DNA of 15,569 nucleotides. Origin: JBIOUF01 sp044866695 (GTDB lineage Bacteria; Actinomycetota; Actinomycetes; Propionibacteriales; Nocardioidaceae). The notes beneath the pieces were generated by a model, which saw only the letters and a list, made by a program, of their open reading frames with translations, was not told where the DNA came from and searched no databases. Positions 1-8,864 of this stretch are shown piece by piece (the first letter of the stretch is position 1; each line of letters opens with the position of its first letter). The DNA lies in NCBI GenBank assembly GCA_044866695.1, contig JBIOUF010000205.1, forward strand, positions 1-15,569, given 5' to 3'. The position numbers and the translations under genes were made by a program.

Positions 1-321
1 CCCTCTACCCGTATGCTTGACGCCGCCGTTCGAGGCTACGAGGTAATTCCCTCGCCCAGCAATTATCTTGAAGCTGCCCTGCACTACGAGATGGCTGACC
101 CGGTGGCAGACGCACGCCGAGCTGTCGAGGCCGGGGACCCGCGGCTTTGGGCGATGGGCGAGGGCGATCCCTTCATTCCAGGTGTCGCCCCACCCGGCCA
201 CAGACGGGCCGGCTCGACGGGCGAGTCGGACGGGCCCGACCCCTCAGCCGGGCGGACCGGCGTCAGCCGAGGGCACGCGGGTGGGCGGTGGCGTAGACCT
301 CGCGCAACGAGTCGACGGTGA
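1..321 (+). CDS. Hypothetical protein, probably entering from outside the window; doubtful gene
   Basis: An open frame runs from base 1 to a stop at 319-321. The first ATG is at 13, but no ribosome binding site precedes it, so it may be an internal Met of a gene that starts upstream. The first 60 or so codons read like real protein (acidic and aromatic residues, for example HYEMADPVADARRAVEAGDP) and use less GC-biased codons than the rest of the window (AAT, TAT, CTT, GAA, ATT). From about residue 62 the translation becomes Pro/Gly/Arg-rich and antisense to the end of xerD, which looks like read-through into non-coding DNA. It may therefore be a gene remnant that lost its stop. I recognise no family. 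It is convergent with xerD. Confidence 0.3.
   Translation, partial: PSTRMLDAAVRGYEVIPSPSNYLEAALHYEMADPVADARRAVEAGDPRLWAMGEGDPFIPGVAPPGHRRAGSTGESDGPDPSAGRTGVSRGHAGGRWRRPRATSRR
209..229. terminator. Hairpin downstream of xerD, possible bidirectional terminator
   Basis: CCGGCTCG (209-216) pairs with CGAGTCGG (222-229) around a 5-nt loop ACGGG, giving 8 pairs with one G-T wobble. It lies 33 nt past the xerD stop and between convergent reading frames. No T-run follows on either strand, so termination is inferred from position and stem only. The rest of 1-262 shows no other recognisable element. Confidence 0.3.
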
Positions 322-1213
322 CCAGGGTGTAGATCTGGGTCGTGGTCACCGAGGCGTGCCCGAGGAGCTCCTGGACGACGCGGACGTCCGCCCCGCCGTC
401 CAGCAGGTGGGTGGCGAAGGAGTGCCGCAGGGTGTGCGGCGAGACCTCCTGGGTGACCCCGGCCCGGTCGGCGGCGCGGGTGAGCACGGTCCAGGCGCTC
501 TGCCGCGACAGCCGGCCGCCCTGGGCGTTGAGGAAGACGGCAGGCGTGCCGCGGCCCGCGGCCAGCAGGGCCGGGCGGCCGCGGACCAGGTAGGCGTCCA
601 GCGCCTGGTCCGCCAGCGACCCGAACGGCACGACCCGCTGCTTGCCACCCTTGCCGCGCAGCAGCACTGTGCGGTCCCCGCGGTCGACGTCGTCGAGGTC
701 CAGGCCCACGGTCTCGGAGATCCGGGCACCGGTGGCGTAGAGCATCTCAAGCAGGGCCCGGTCTCGCAGGGCGAGGGCGGTGCCGGGCGCGCCGGCCGCG
801 TCCAGGATCCGCTCGACGGCGTCCAGCGGCAGCGCCTTGGGCAGCCGCCGGGCGGTGGCCGGTGGCCGCACGGCGGCTGCGGGGTCGGCGCCGGCCAGGC
901 CGTCTCGCAGGGCGAAGCGGTGGAACCCGCGCACGGCGACCACCGCGCGTCCGGCGCTGGTCGCCGACAGCCGCCGGTGGTCGGAGTCACCCTCGCGCAG
1001 CGCCCGCAGGAACGCGGTCACCGCCGCCTCGTCGACCGCGCCGACGTCGGCGACCCCGCGGCCGGCCAGGAAGGCGACGTACCGGCGCAGGTCGCGGCGG
1101 TACGACGACAGCGTGTTCGCCGCGAGACCCCGCTCGACGGCCAGGTGGTCGAGGTAGGTGCGGACCGCCCGCTGCAGCGCGGTGGGCCGGCCGTCCGCCG
1201 AGGGGTCAGGCAC
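263..1213 (-). CDS. xerD: Tyrosine recombinase XerD, chromosome dimer resolution
   Basis: This is a tyrosine site-specific recombinase of about 316 aa. In the family, XerC and XerD resolve chromosome dimers at dif sites before division. An N-terminal SAM-like core-binding domain (about residues 11-105, with VERGLAANTLSSYRRDL) precedes the catalytic domain. The full catalytic set is visible: Arg164 (ATGARISE), Lys188 (RGKGGKQR), His260 and Arg263 (HTLRHSF), His286 (LGHASVTTTQ) and nucleophile Tyr295. I chose the GTG at 1213, which overlaps the ald stop by 8 nt. A longer frame to 1261 adds 16 residues inside ald that do not look like XerD. In M. tuberculosis xerD follows the NUDIX gene directly; here ald lies between. 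XerC is the alternative name, but the context favours XerD. Confidence 0.93.
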   Translation of the reverse strand: MPDPSADGRPTALQRAVRTYLDHLAVERGLAANTLSSYRRDLRRYVAFLAGRGVADVGAVDEAAVTAFLRALREGDSDHRRLSATSAGRAVVAVRGFHRFALRDGLAGADPAAAVRPPATARRLPKALPLDAVERILDAAGAPGTALALRDRALLEMLYATGARISETVGLDLDDVDRGDRTVLLRGKGGKQRVVPFGSLADQALDAYLVRGRPALLAAGRGTPAVFLNAQGGRLSRQSAWTVLTRAADRAGVTQEVSPHTLRHSFATHLLDGGADVRVVQELLGHASVTTTQIYTLVTVDSLREVYATAHPRALG

Positions 1214-2330
1214 CCCGCCCCAGGGCCTCGTCGAGCGAGGCGCTCTCCATCCCGTGGGCATGCGCCACCGGAGGGTAGGTGACCGCGCCGGCGTGCGTGT
1301 TCAGCCCCAGTGCCAGCGAGTGGTCGTCGAGGCAGGCCTGGCGCCAGCCCTTGTCGGCCAGCGCCACGGCGTAGGGCAGGGTCACGTTGGTCAGGGCGTA
1401 CGTCGAGGTGTGCGGCACCGCTCCGGGCATGTTCGCGACGCAGTAGAAGATCGACCCGTGGACCTGGTAGGTCGGCTCGTCGTGCGTGGTCGGCCGGGAG
1501 TCCTCGAAGCAGCCGCCCTGGTCGATGGAGATGTCCACCAGCACCGACCCCGGCTTCATCCGCGACACCAGGTCGTTGGAGATCAGCGTGGGCGCCTTCG
1601 CGCCCGGTACGAGCACCGCGCCGATCACCAGGTCGGCGTCGATGACCGCCCGCTCGATCTCGTAGGCGTTGGACGCGACGGTCTGCACGTGGCCCTGGTA
1701 GATCCGGTCCGCGGCCCGCAGGACGTCGATGTTGCGGTCCAGCAGCAGCACCTCGGCCTGCATCCCGAGGGCGATCGCGGCGGCGTTCATCCCCGACACG
1801 CCACCCCCGATGACCACGACCTTGCCGGCATAGACCCCCGACACGCCGCCGAGCAGCACCCCGCGGCCGCCGCCGCCGCGCATCAGGTGGTAGGCGCCGG
1901 CCTGCGGGGCGATCCGGCCGGCCACCTCGCTCATCGGGGCCAGCAGCGGCAGCGCGCCGTTGGGGGTCTGGACGGTCTCGTAGGCGATGCCGGTCACCTT
2001 CCGGGCGACCAGCTCCTCGGTGAGCGGCTTGTCGGCGGCCAGGTGCAGGTAGGTGAACACAACCTGGTCCTCGCGCATCCGGTGGTACTCCTCGGCGACG
2101 GGCTCCTTCACCTTGAGGACCAGGTCGCCGGCCTGCCACACCTCGTCGGCGGTCGGCAGGATCTTCGCGCCGGCGGCGACGTACTCCTGGTCGGGGATGG
2201 AGGAGCCCACCCCGGCGTCGGCCTCGACGTACACGTCGTGGCCTTGGCGGGCCAGCTCGTGCACCCCGCTAGGGGTGATCGCGACGCGGTACTCGTTGTT
2301 CTTGACTTCCTTCGGAACCCCGACCCTCAT
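1206..2330 (-). CDS. ald: Alanine dehydrogenase
   Basis: NAD-dependent L-alanine dehydrogenase interconverts alanine with pyruvate plus ammonia and is soluble and cytoplasmic. The 374 aa match the family's usual length (about 370). Residues expected from the family are in place: Arg15 (NEYRVA), Lys75 (VLKVKEP), His96 (TYLHLA), the Rossmann loop IGGGVSG at 174-180 and Asp270 (DISID). The start ATG has an AAAGGGG stretch about 10 nt upstream. The gene begins 39 nt after the NUDIX stop, and its 3' end overlaps the xerD GTG by 8 nt, so xerD translation is probably coupled to it. A TAGACT hexamer overlapping the NUDIX stop (2367-2372) could be a -10 box giving ald some independent control. Placing ald in this conserved block differs from M. 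tuberculosis, where ald is elsewhere. Confidence 0.96.
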   Translation of the reverse strand: MRVGVPKEVKNNEYRVAITPSGVHELARQGHDVYVEADAGVGSSIPDQEYVAAGAKILPTADEVWQAGDLVLKVKEPVAEEYHRMREDQVVFTYLHLAADKPLTEELVARKVTGIAYETVQTPNGALPLLAPMSEVAGRIAPQAGAYHLMRGGGGRGVLLGGVSGVYAGKVVVIGGGVSGMNAAAIALGMQAEVLLLDRNIDVLRAADRIYQGHVQTVASNAYEIERAVIDADLVIGAVLVPGAKAPTLISNDLVSRMKPGSVLVDISIDQGGCFEDSRPTTHDEPTYQVHGSIFYCVANMPGAVPHTSTYALTNVTLPYAVALADKGWRQACLDDHSLALGLNTHAGAVTYPPVAHAHGMESASLDEALGRGA

Positions 2331-2366
2331 GGACCTGCGACCCCTTTCGCCGACGCGACGAACCGG

Positions 2367-2372
2367 AGTCTA
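2367..2372 (-). promoter_or_regulatory. Possible -10 box for ald
   Basis: TAGACT fits the actinobacterial TANNNT consensus and overlaps the TAG stop of the NUDIX gene. It would give a leader of about 30 nt containing the AAAGGGG stretch before the ald ATG. No convincing -35 is seen, so this is weak. Confidence 0.2.
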
Positions 2373-2986
2373 TGCGGTCCGCGGCCCCCCGGCCTGGACC
2401 GCGGAGGGGGAGCGGCCGGTGCGGCGCAGCGCGTAGGCCATCACCGCGAGGGCCAGCGGCGCATCGGTCAGCCGGCCGCCGAGCACGCCGTCGAGGAGGT
2501 CCACGACCGGCACCCAGGCCGAGGTCATGTCGGCCTCCTCGTGCTCGAGGGCGAACCCGCCCCGGTCCGGCACGGCAGTGAGGTCGCGGGCCAGGTAGGT
2601 CTCGACCCGCTCCTGGCTGACCCCCGGTGAGGAGTACGACGTGAGGAGGTGGGTCCACTGCGCCGCGACCAGCGCGCCCTCCTCGAGCAGCTCCCGGCGG
2701 GCGGCCACGACCGGGTCCTCTCCGTCGACGTCGAGCAGCCCGGCCGGCAGCTCCACGAACCGGGTGCGGGCGGCGTGCCGGTACTGCTGGAGTACCAGCG
2801 CCCGCTCGTCGTCGTCGACGGCCAGCACCACGACCGCTCCGGGGTGCACCACGGCCAGCCGCGTGAAGGTCTGGTCGGGCCGGCCGGGCGCGGAGAGGAG
2901 GTCCTGCCGCAGCCAGAACGGGGCGGAGCCGCGCCAGGCCACCTCCGTGGCCTGGACCGGCCACGCCTCGGGCCGGTCGGCGAGCC

Positions 2987-2990
<4 letters not shown>
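2370..2990 (-). CDS. NUDIX hydrolase, ADP-ribose pyrophosphatase type
   Basis: A 206-aa NUDIX protein of the ADP-ribose pyrophosphatase branch (syntenic with M. tuberculosis Rv1700), expected to cleave ADP-ribose to AMP and ribose-5-phosphate with Mg2+. The family hallmarks are YRHAARTRFVELPAGLLDVDGE followed by the NUDIX helix with RRELLEE, which carries the metal-binding glutamates. HEEADM further on also matches the family. The usual x-Gly after the two catalytic glutamates is Gly-Ala here (EEGAL rather than EExGL). Translation starts at the GTG (2990), whose GTGA overlaps the pyrG stop, so the two are translationally coupled. The same frame is open far upstream inside pyrG, but that is not coding. 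The reaction is inferred from the family; substrate is unproven. Confidence 0.9.
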
Positions 2991-4768
<1,778 letters not shown>

Positions 4769-4824
4769 CAGGACTCCCGTGGGGTCGGTGTGCGGCGAGA
4801 GGCCCCGCCCGTCCACGGGGTTCT

Positions 4825-4855
4825 AGGCTACACCGGCGACCCCGCGCCGGCGCGG
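4825..4855 (-). promoter_or_regulatory. Candidate pyrG promoter with palindrome over the -35 region
   Basis: On the minus strand TAGCCT (4830-4825) fits the TANNNT -10 consensus. A perfect 14-bp palindrome, CCGCGCCGGCGCGG (4842-4855), covers the place where the -35 should be (about 4848-4853). The palindrome also lies 34 nt after the steB/mctB stop, so it could be that operon's terminator or an operator for pyrG. No TTGAC-like -35 is visible. Confidence 0.4.
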
Positions 4856-4889
4856 CACGGCGCGGCTCGTCGGCCGGCGCCCAGCGGGC

Positions 4890-5813
4890 TCAGGGAAGCG
4901 CCGCACGGGCCTGGCCCACGGCGCCGTACGCTCCCGCGTCGCCGTCGGCCTGCTCGGCCAGTGCCAGCACCGCCACGGCGCGACCGGCGGCCCGCTCCAC
5001 GGAGTCCACCGTGGAGACCTCGCGGGCACCGGGGTCGGTCCGCAGCTGGGCCACCACGCCCTGGTCGGCGCCGGCGGCGGCCGGGCCGGCTACGACGACA
5101 CCCCGGGTCCTCCGGTCCAGCTCGGTGGCCAGCGCCGCCACGATCGCCCCCGCCCCGCGGCGCGACTCCTGGTCCCCCTGCGGCGGGCCGGTGACCACCA
5201 GGACCAGGTCGCCTCGCCGGCTGGGCGGCTCGGGCACGCTCACCAGCCCGGCGGCGGTGAGCCCGGCCAGCACGCCGCCCGCCCGGCGCGGCACCGCCGA
5301 GCCGCCGGACCGCGTGGTGGCCACCGCGTAGGCGAGCAGGGCGGCCGCCCGGGCGTAGGCGTCGGTCGTCGTGGCAGTCCTGGCCTCGGCGTCCGGCGCC
5401 GACCTGGCCAGCTGCGCGCCGAGCTCGTCGACCAGCTGCCGGCTGCCCGGGTCGAGCAGGCTCGAGGAGGCCACGACGGTGCCGACCATGGTCCCGCCGG
5501 CCGTGCCGACCAGGTCGGCGGTCGCCTGGACGGTGTCCGGCGAGGCGCCCGGCAGGGCCAGCACCGTGACCGCGTGCCCGCGCAGCGCTCCGGCCACCAT
5601 CCCGGGCGCCGCCGCGGCGGCGAACGCGTCGTCCAGGGACAGCGCGGCGTCCAGGCGGGCCGCCTGCCGGGCCGCGTCGGCGCCGTCGGCTCGCGACGCC
5701 AGCGGCTGCGTGGTGCCGGCGTCCTGCAGCGGTCCGTTGCCCAGGACGATGCCGGTGGCCAGCGCCAGCAGTACGGCGACCAGCGAGGCGACGTGGTAGC
5801 GGAAGCTGATCAC
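4890..5813 (-). CDS. SteB/MctB-family membrane protein (copper transporter family annotation)
   Basis: A 307-aa protein of the family of M. tuberculosis Rv1698, called MctB (copper export channel) in mycobacteria and SteB (cell-separation partner of SteA) in Corynebacterium. It begins MISFRYHVASLVAVLLALATG, a single N-terminal membrane segment (about residues 8-25) and LGNGPL, typical of the family, with the rest probably outside the membrane. The C-terminal STVDSVERAAGRAVAVLAL also resembles Rv1698. The GTG start (5813) overlaps the steA stop (GTGA), so the two are translationally coupled, which fits a SteA-SteB pair better than a free-standing copper channel. A longer frame to 5909 lies inside steA and is rejected. 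The next gene, pyrG, starts about 120 nt further on, behind its own likely promoter. Confidence 0.85.
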   Translation of the reverse strand: MISFRYHVASLVAVLLALATGIVLGNGPLQDAGTTQPLASRADGADAARQAARLDAALSLDDAFAAAAAPGMVAGALRGHAVTVLALPGASPDTVQATADLVGTAGGTMVGTVVASSSLLDPGSRQLVDELGAQLARSAPDAEARTATTTDAYARAAALLAYAVATTRSGGSAVPRRAGGVLAGLTAAGLVSVPEPPSRRGDLVLVVTGPPQGDQESRRGAGAIVAALATELDRRTRGVVVAGPAAAGADQGVVAQLRTDPGAREVSTVDSVERAAGRAVAVLALAEQADGDAGAYGAVGQARAALP

Positions 5814-7054
5814 GACACCACCCCCCGGAGCCATGCGGCCGCGTCGTCCGTCCAGGCCATGGCGGCCTCGCGGCTCTGCTCCCACCACTGGGAGCCCCAC
5901 TGGACCCACCAGTCGGCCCCCGCCGGGGTCGCGACCACCGCGGCGGCCAGCGCGGCCAGGCCGGCCAGGAGCACCACCAGCAGCTGCCAGGTGCGGACCC
6001 GGCCGGTGTAGAGCGCGGGGACCGCCTTCGCGTCCACGAGGCGGGGACCGACGCGCATCCGGGTGAGGAGGGTGCCGCCGAGACCGGCGCGCTGGCCGTC
6101 GAGGAGCTGGTCCAGCGAGGCATGGGCGCCCACGGTGATGATCGGCGCGGCGCCCCGGAGGTCGGCCAGCAGCACCGCCACGTCACCGGTCGTCCCCGCC
6201 GCGGGCATCACGTGGGCGCGAATCCCCAGGCGCTCGAGGGCCTCCGCGCCCCGGGCCGCGCCGCCGTCGGTGTGCAGCACCAGCTCGCGAGCCGCGCGCA
6301 GGCCGCGTTCGGACACCACCTGCCCGGCGTCGCCGCCCGGCACCGTCAGGCCCTGGGGGCCCACGACCAGCACGTCCGGGCGGTGTCCGGCGTGGAGGAG
6401 CGCGTCGGCGCCGTCGTCCACCGCCACGAGCACCGGATGCTGCTCGCGGATGAACCGTCTCAGCGCACGGAGGTCCTCGCGGTGGTCGAAGTCGCCCACC
6501 ACCACCACTGCCGGCCGACCGGCCAGGCTCGTGCGCAGGTCCGGGGCACCCAGGCCGTGCAGCACCAGCTCCTGCTCCCGGCGCAGGAACTCGGTGGCCT
6601 GGTGGGTCAGGCTCTCCAGCTGCGTCGCCAGCCCGGCGCGGGCCCGGTCCATGCGGACCACGACCTCGTCCAGGTCGAGCGGGGTCCCGGTGAGGACCGC
6701 CTGGTCGCCGGCGTACACGGTGCCGTGGCTGACCCGGGCCGCGGCCCCGTCGCGCACCCGGGAGAACGCGTCGGGGCCCACGCCGTCGACCAGGACCACG
6801 CCGGCCTTGGCCAGCAGCTCGGGGCCGAGGTTGGGGAAGCGGCCGGAGATGAACGGCGCGCAGTTCACCACCGCCGCGACGCCGCGGTCCAGCAGCGCCT
6901 CGGCGGTGCGCCGGTCCAGGTCGACCTCGTCCAGCACGGCGATGTCGCCGGGCTGCAGGCGGCGCAGCAGTGCGGGGGTCCGGCGGTCCACCCGGAGCGT
7001 GCCGGTCCGGCCGGTCGGGGCGTCGAGGGTCTGGGAGCGCGACGGAAGCCTCAT
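5810..7054 (-). CDS. steA: Putative cytokinetic ring protein SteA
   Basis: A 414-aa homologue of M. tuberculosis Rv1697 and Corynebacterium SteA, a septum-localised protein acting with SteB in cell separation through the peptidoglycan hydrolase pathway. An N-terminal domain (about 1-170, with NCAPFISGRFPNLGPELL) precedes a central part resembling a thiamine pyrophosphokinase catalytic fold (about 180-320, with VVVVGDFDHREDLRALRRFI and VDDGADALL). A single hydrophobic segment (about 356-375) and a Trp-rich tail (DWWVQWGSQWW) follow. Databases often label such proteins thiamine pyrophosphokinase; I would not infer that activity. The start is ATG 7054 with only a weak GG-rich upstream site. A pair of GTGTGACC direct repeats lies just upstream. 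It overlaps steB by 4 nt and follows recN after 52 nt. Confidence 0.88.
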   Translation of the reverse strand: MRLPSRSQTLDAPTGRTGTLRVDRRTPALLRRLQPGDIAVLDEVDLDRRTAEALLDRGVAAVVNCAPFISGRFPNLGPELLAKAGVVLVDGVGPDAFSRVRDGAAARVSHGTVYAGDQAVLTGTPLDLDEVVVRMDRARAGLATQLESLTHQATEFLRREQELVLHGLGAPDLRTSLAGRPAVVVVGDFDHREDLRALRRFIREQHPVLVAVDDGADALLHAGHRPDVLVVGPQGLTVPGGDAGQVVSERGLRAARELVLHTDGGAARGAEALERLGIRAHVMPAAGTTGDVAVLLADLRGAAPIITVGAHASLDQLLDGQRAGLGGTLLTRMRVGPRLVDAKAVPALYTGRVRTWQLLVVLLAGLAALAAAVVATPAGADWWVQWGSQWWEQSREAAMAWTDDAAAWLRGVVS

Positions 7055-7106
7055 GACCGGCCCATGGTCACACGCCGGTCACACCGGACCGCGGACCCGC
7101 TGCGGC

Positions 7107-8864
7107 TCAGCGGGTCGCGGCCGAGGCGGCCCGCCGGCTCCCGCGTGCGGCGTCCAGGAGCTCCCGGGCGTGGGCGAGGGCGGTCGTGGAGTCCTCCAGT
7201 CCGGCCAGCATCCGGGAGAGCTCGGTGACCCGCGCCGCGTCGTCCAGCGTCCGCAGGCCGGAGGTGGTCACGGTGCCCTCGTCGCTCCTGACCACCACGA
7301 CGTGCCGGTCGGCGAACGCGGCGACCTGCGGCAGGTGGGTGACCACGACCACCTGAGCGTGCTCGGCAAGGCCGGCCAGCCGCCGGCCGACCTCGACCGC
7401 GGCCCGTCCGCCCACCCCGGCGTCCACCTCGTCGAACACCATGGTCGGCACCGGAGCGGTCCCGGCGAGCACGACCTCGAGCGCGAGCATCACCCGGGAC
7501 AGCTCGCCGCCCGACGCGGTGCGCTGCAGCGGCCGCGCCTCGCCCCCCGCGGTGGCCGAGAGCAGGAAGTCCACGTCGTCGACGCCGGTAGGGCCGAAGC
7601 GGACCCGGCCGGCCGCGACCTCGAGGGCCCCCTCCTCGGCGGCCTCCTCACCGACCTGGCTCTGCCGCACCACCACCCGGACCGACGCGTGCGGCATCGC
7701 CAGCGCACGCAGCTCCGTCGTGACCGCGGCGGCGAGGGTCTCCGCGGCCGCGGTGCGGACCTGCGACAAGGCGGTGGACAGCCGTGCCAGCCGCGTCCGC
7801 AGCTCCGCGCGGCGGGCGGCCAGCGCGTCGATGTGCCCGTCGGTGTCGTCGAGCTGCGACAGCCGCGCCGCCGCCTGCTCGGCCCAGGCCAGGACGTCGT
7901 CGACCGTGTCGCCGTACCGCCGGGTCAGGCCGAGCACGGCGGCGCGGCGCTGCGACACCTCGGCCAGCCGGCGCGGGTCGGACTCCAGGCCGGCGGCGTA
8001 CGACGCGACGTCGGCCGCCAGGTCGGCGACCAGGTACCCGGCGTCGGCGACCCGGTCGGCCAGGGCCGCGGCTCCCGGGTCGTGGCCCCGGACGCCGTCC
8101 AGCAGCGTGCGGGCGGCGGCGACGGCGCCCACCGCGTCCGGACCGCCCTCCGTCGCGGACAGCGCCTCGCGGGCGGAGAGCGCGGCGGTCCGCAGCGAGT
8201 CGGCGTGGCCCAGCCGCTGCTCCTCTTCGGCCAGGGCGGCGTCCTCGCCCGCCAGCGGGGCGACCTGGCCGACCTGGTCCAGCCCGAACCGGAGCAGGTC
8301 CGCCTCGCGGGCCCGCTCGCGGCGGCTGGCCGCGACCTCGGCCAGCTCGGTCTCCACCGACCGCAGGGTCGAGTAGAGGTCCGCGACCTCCGCGCGCAGG
8401 TCGAGCGCGTCGGTGCCGGCGTAGCGGTCCAGCGCGTCGCGCTGGGCGCCCGGACGCAGCAGCCGGTGCTGGTCGGACTGGCCGTGAACGGTGACGAGGG
8501 GGTCGGCCAGCGTCGCCAACGTCGCGGCCGGCACGGCGGCGCCGCCGGCGTACGCCCGGGACCGGCCCTCTGCCGACACCTGCCTGACCAGCAGCACCTG
8601 ACCGTCCTCGACCTCGCCGCCGACCCGGTCGACCGCCTCGGCGAGGGCCCGGTCCGCGCGGACCACCCCTTCCACGCGTGCGGTGCGCGCGCCGGTGCGG
8701 ACGACGTCGGCGGCGGCCCGGCCGCCCAGCAGCAGGCCCAGCGCGCTGACCACCATCGTCTTGCCGGCCCCGGTCTCCCCGGTGATCGCGGTGAACCCCG
8801 GGCCGAGCTCGAGCACCGACTCCTCGATCACGCCCAGGCTGGTGATCCGCAGCTCGGTCAGCAT
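7107..8864 (-). CDS. recN: DNA repair protein RecN
   Basis: RecN is an SMC-like ATPase that helps in double-strand break repair. The 585 aa start MLTELRITSLGVIEESVLEL. The Walker A motif GETGAGKT is at 29-36, a long coiled-coil-prone middle rich in Glu/Arg/Ala follows, then the ABC signature TASGGELSRVMLALE and Walker B MVFDEVDAGVGG. VVTHLPQVAAFAD near the end is the family's His switch region. The ATG at 8864 shares one base with the nadK stop (TGATG), so translation is coupled. The frame is open to 9836 through nadK, but that extension is a shadow. Recombinational repair beside NAD kinase and TlyA is the standard actinobacterial arrangement (Rv1694-Rv1696). Confidence 0.95.
   Translation of the reverse strand: MLTELRITSLGVIEESVLELGPGFTAITGETGAGKTMVVSALGLLLGGRAAADVVRTGARTARVEGVVRADRALAEAVDRVGGEVEDGQVLLVRQVSAEGRSRAYAGGAAVPAATLATLADPLVTVHGQSDQHRLLRPGAQRDALDRYAGTDALDLRAEVADLYSTLRSVETELAEVAASRRERAREADLLRFGLDQVGQVAPLAGEDAALAEEEQRLGHADSLRTAALSAREALSATEGGPDAVGAVAAARTLLDGVRGHDPGAAALADRVADAGYLVADLAADVASYAAGLESDPRRLAEVSQRRAAVLGLTRRYGDTVDDVLAWAEQAAARLSQLDDTDGHIDALAARRAELRTRLARLSTALSQVRTAAAETLAAAVTTELRALAMPHASVRVVVRQSQVGEEAAEEGALEVAAGRVRFGPTGVDDVDFLLSATAGGEARPLQRTASGGELSRVMLALEVVLAGTAPVPTMVFDEVDAGVGGRAAVEVGRRLAGLAEHAQVVVVTHLPQVAAFADRHVVVVRSDEGTVTTSGLRTLDDAARVTELSRMLAGLEDSTTALAHARELLDAARGSRRAASAATR

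Noticed and set aside
68..1282. Plus-strand frame of 404 codons opposite xerD
   Set aside because: Arg/Gly/Val-rich shadow; XerD on the other strand has all catalytic residues.
2331..2369. Riboswitch or attenuator upstream of ald
   Set aside because: Only 39 nt are available and no glycine-type or other aptamer fold can be drawn.
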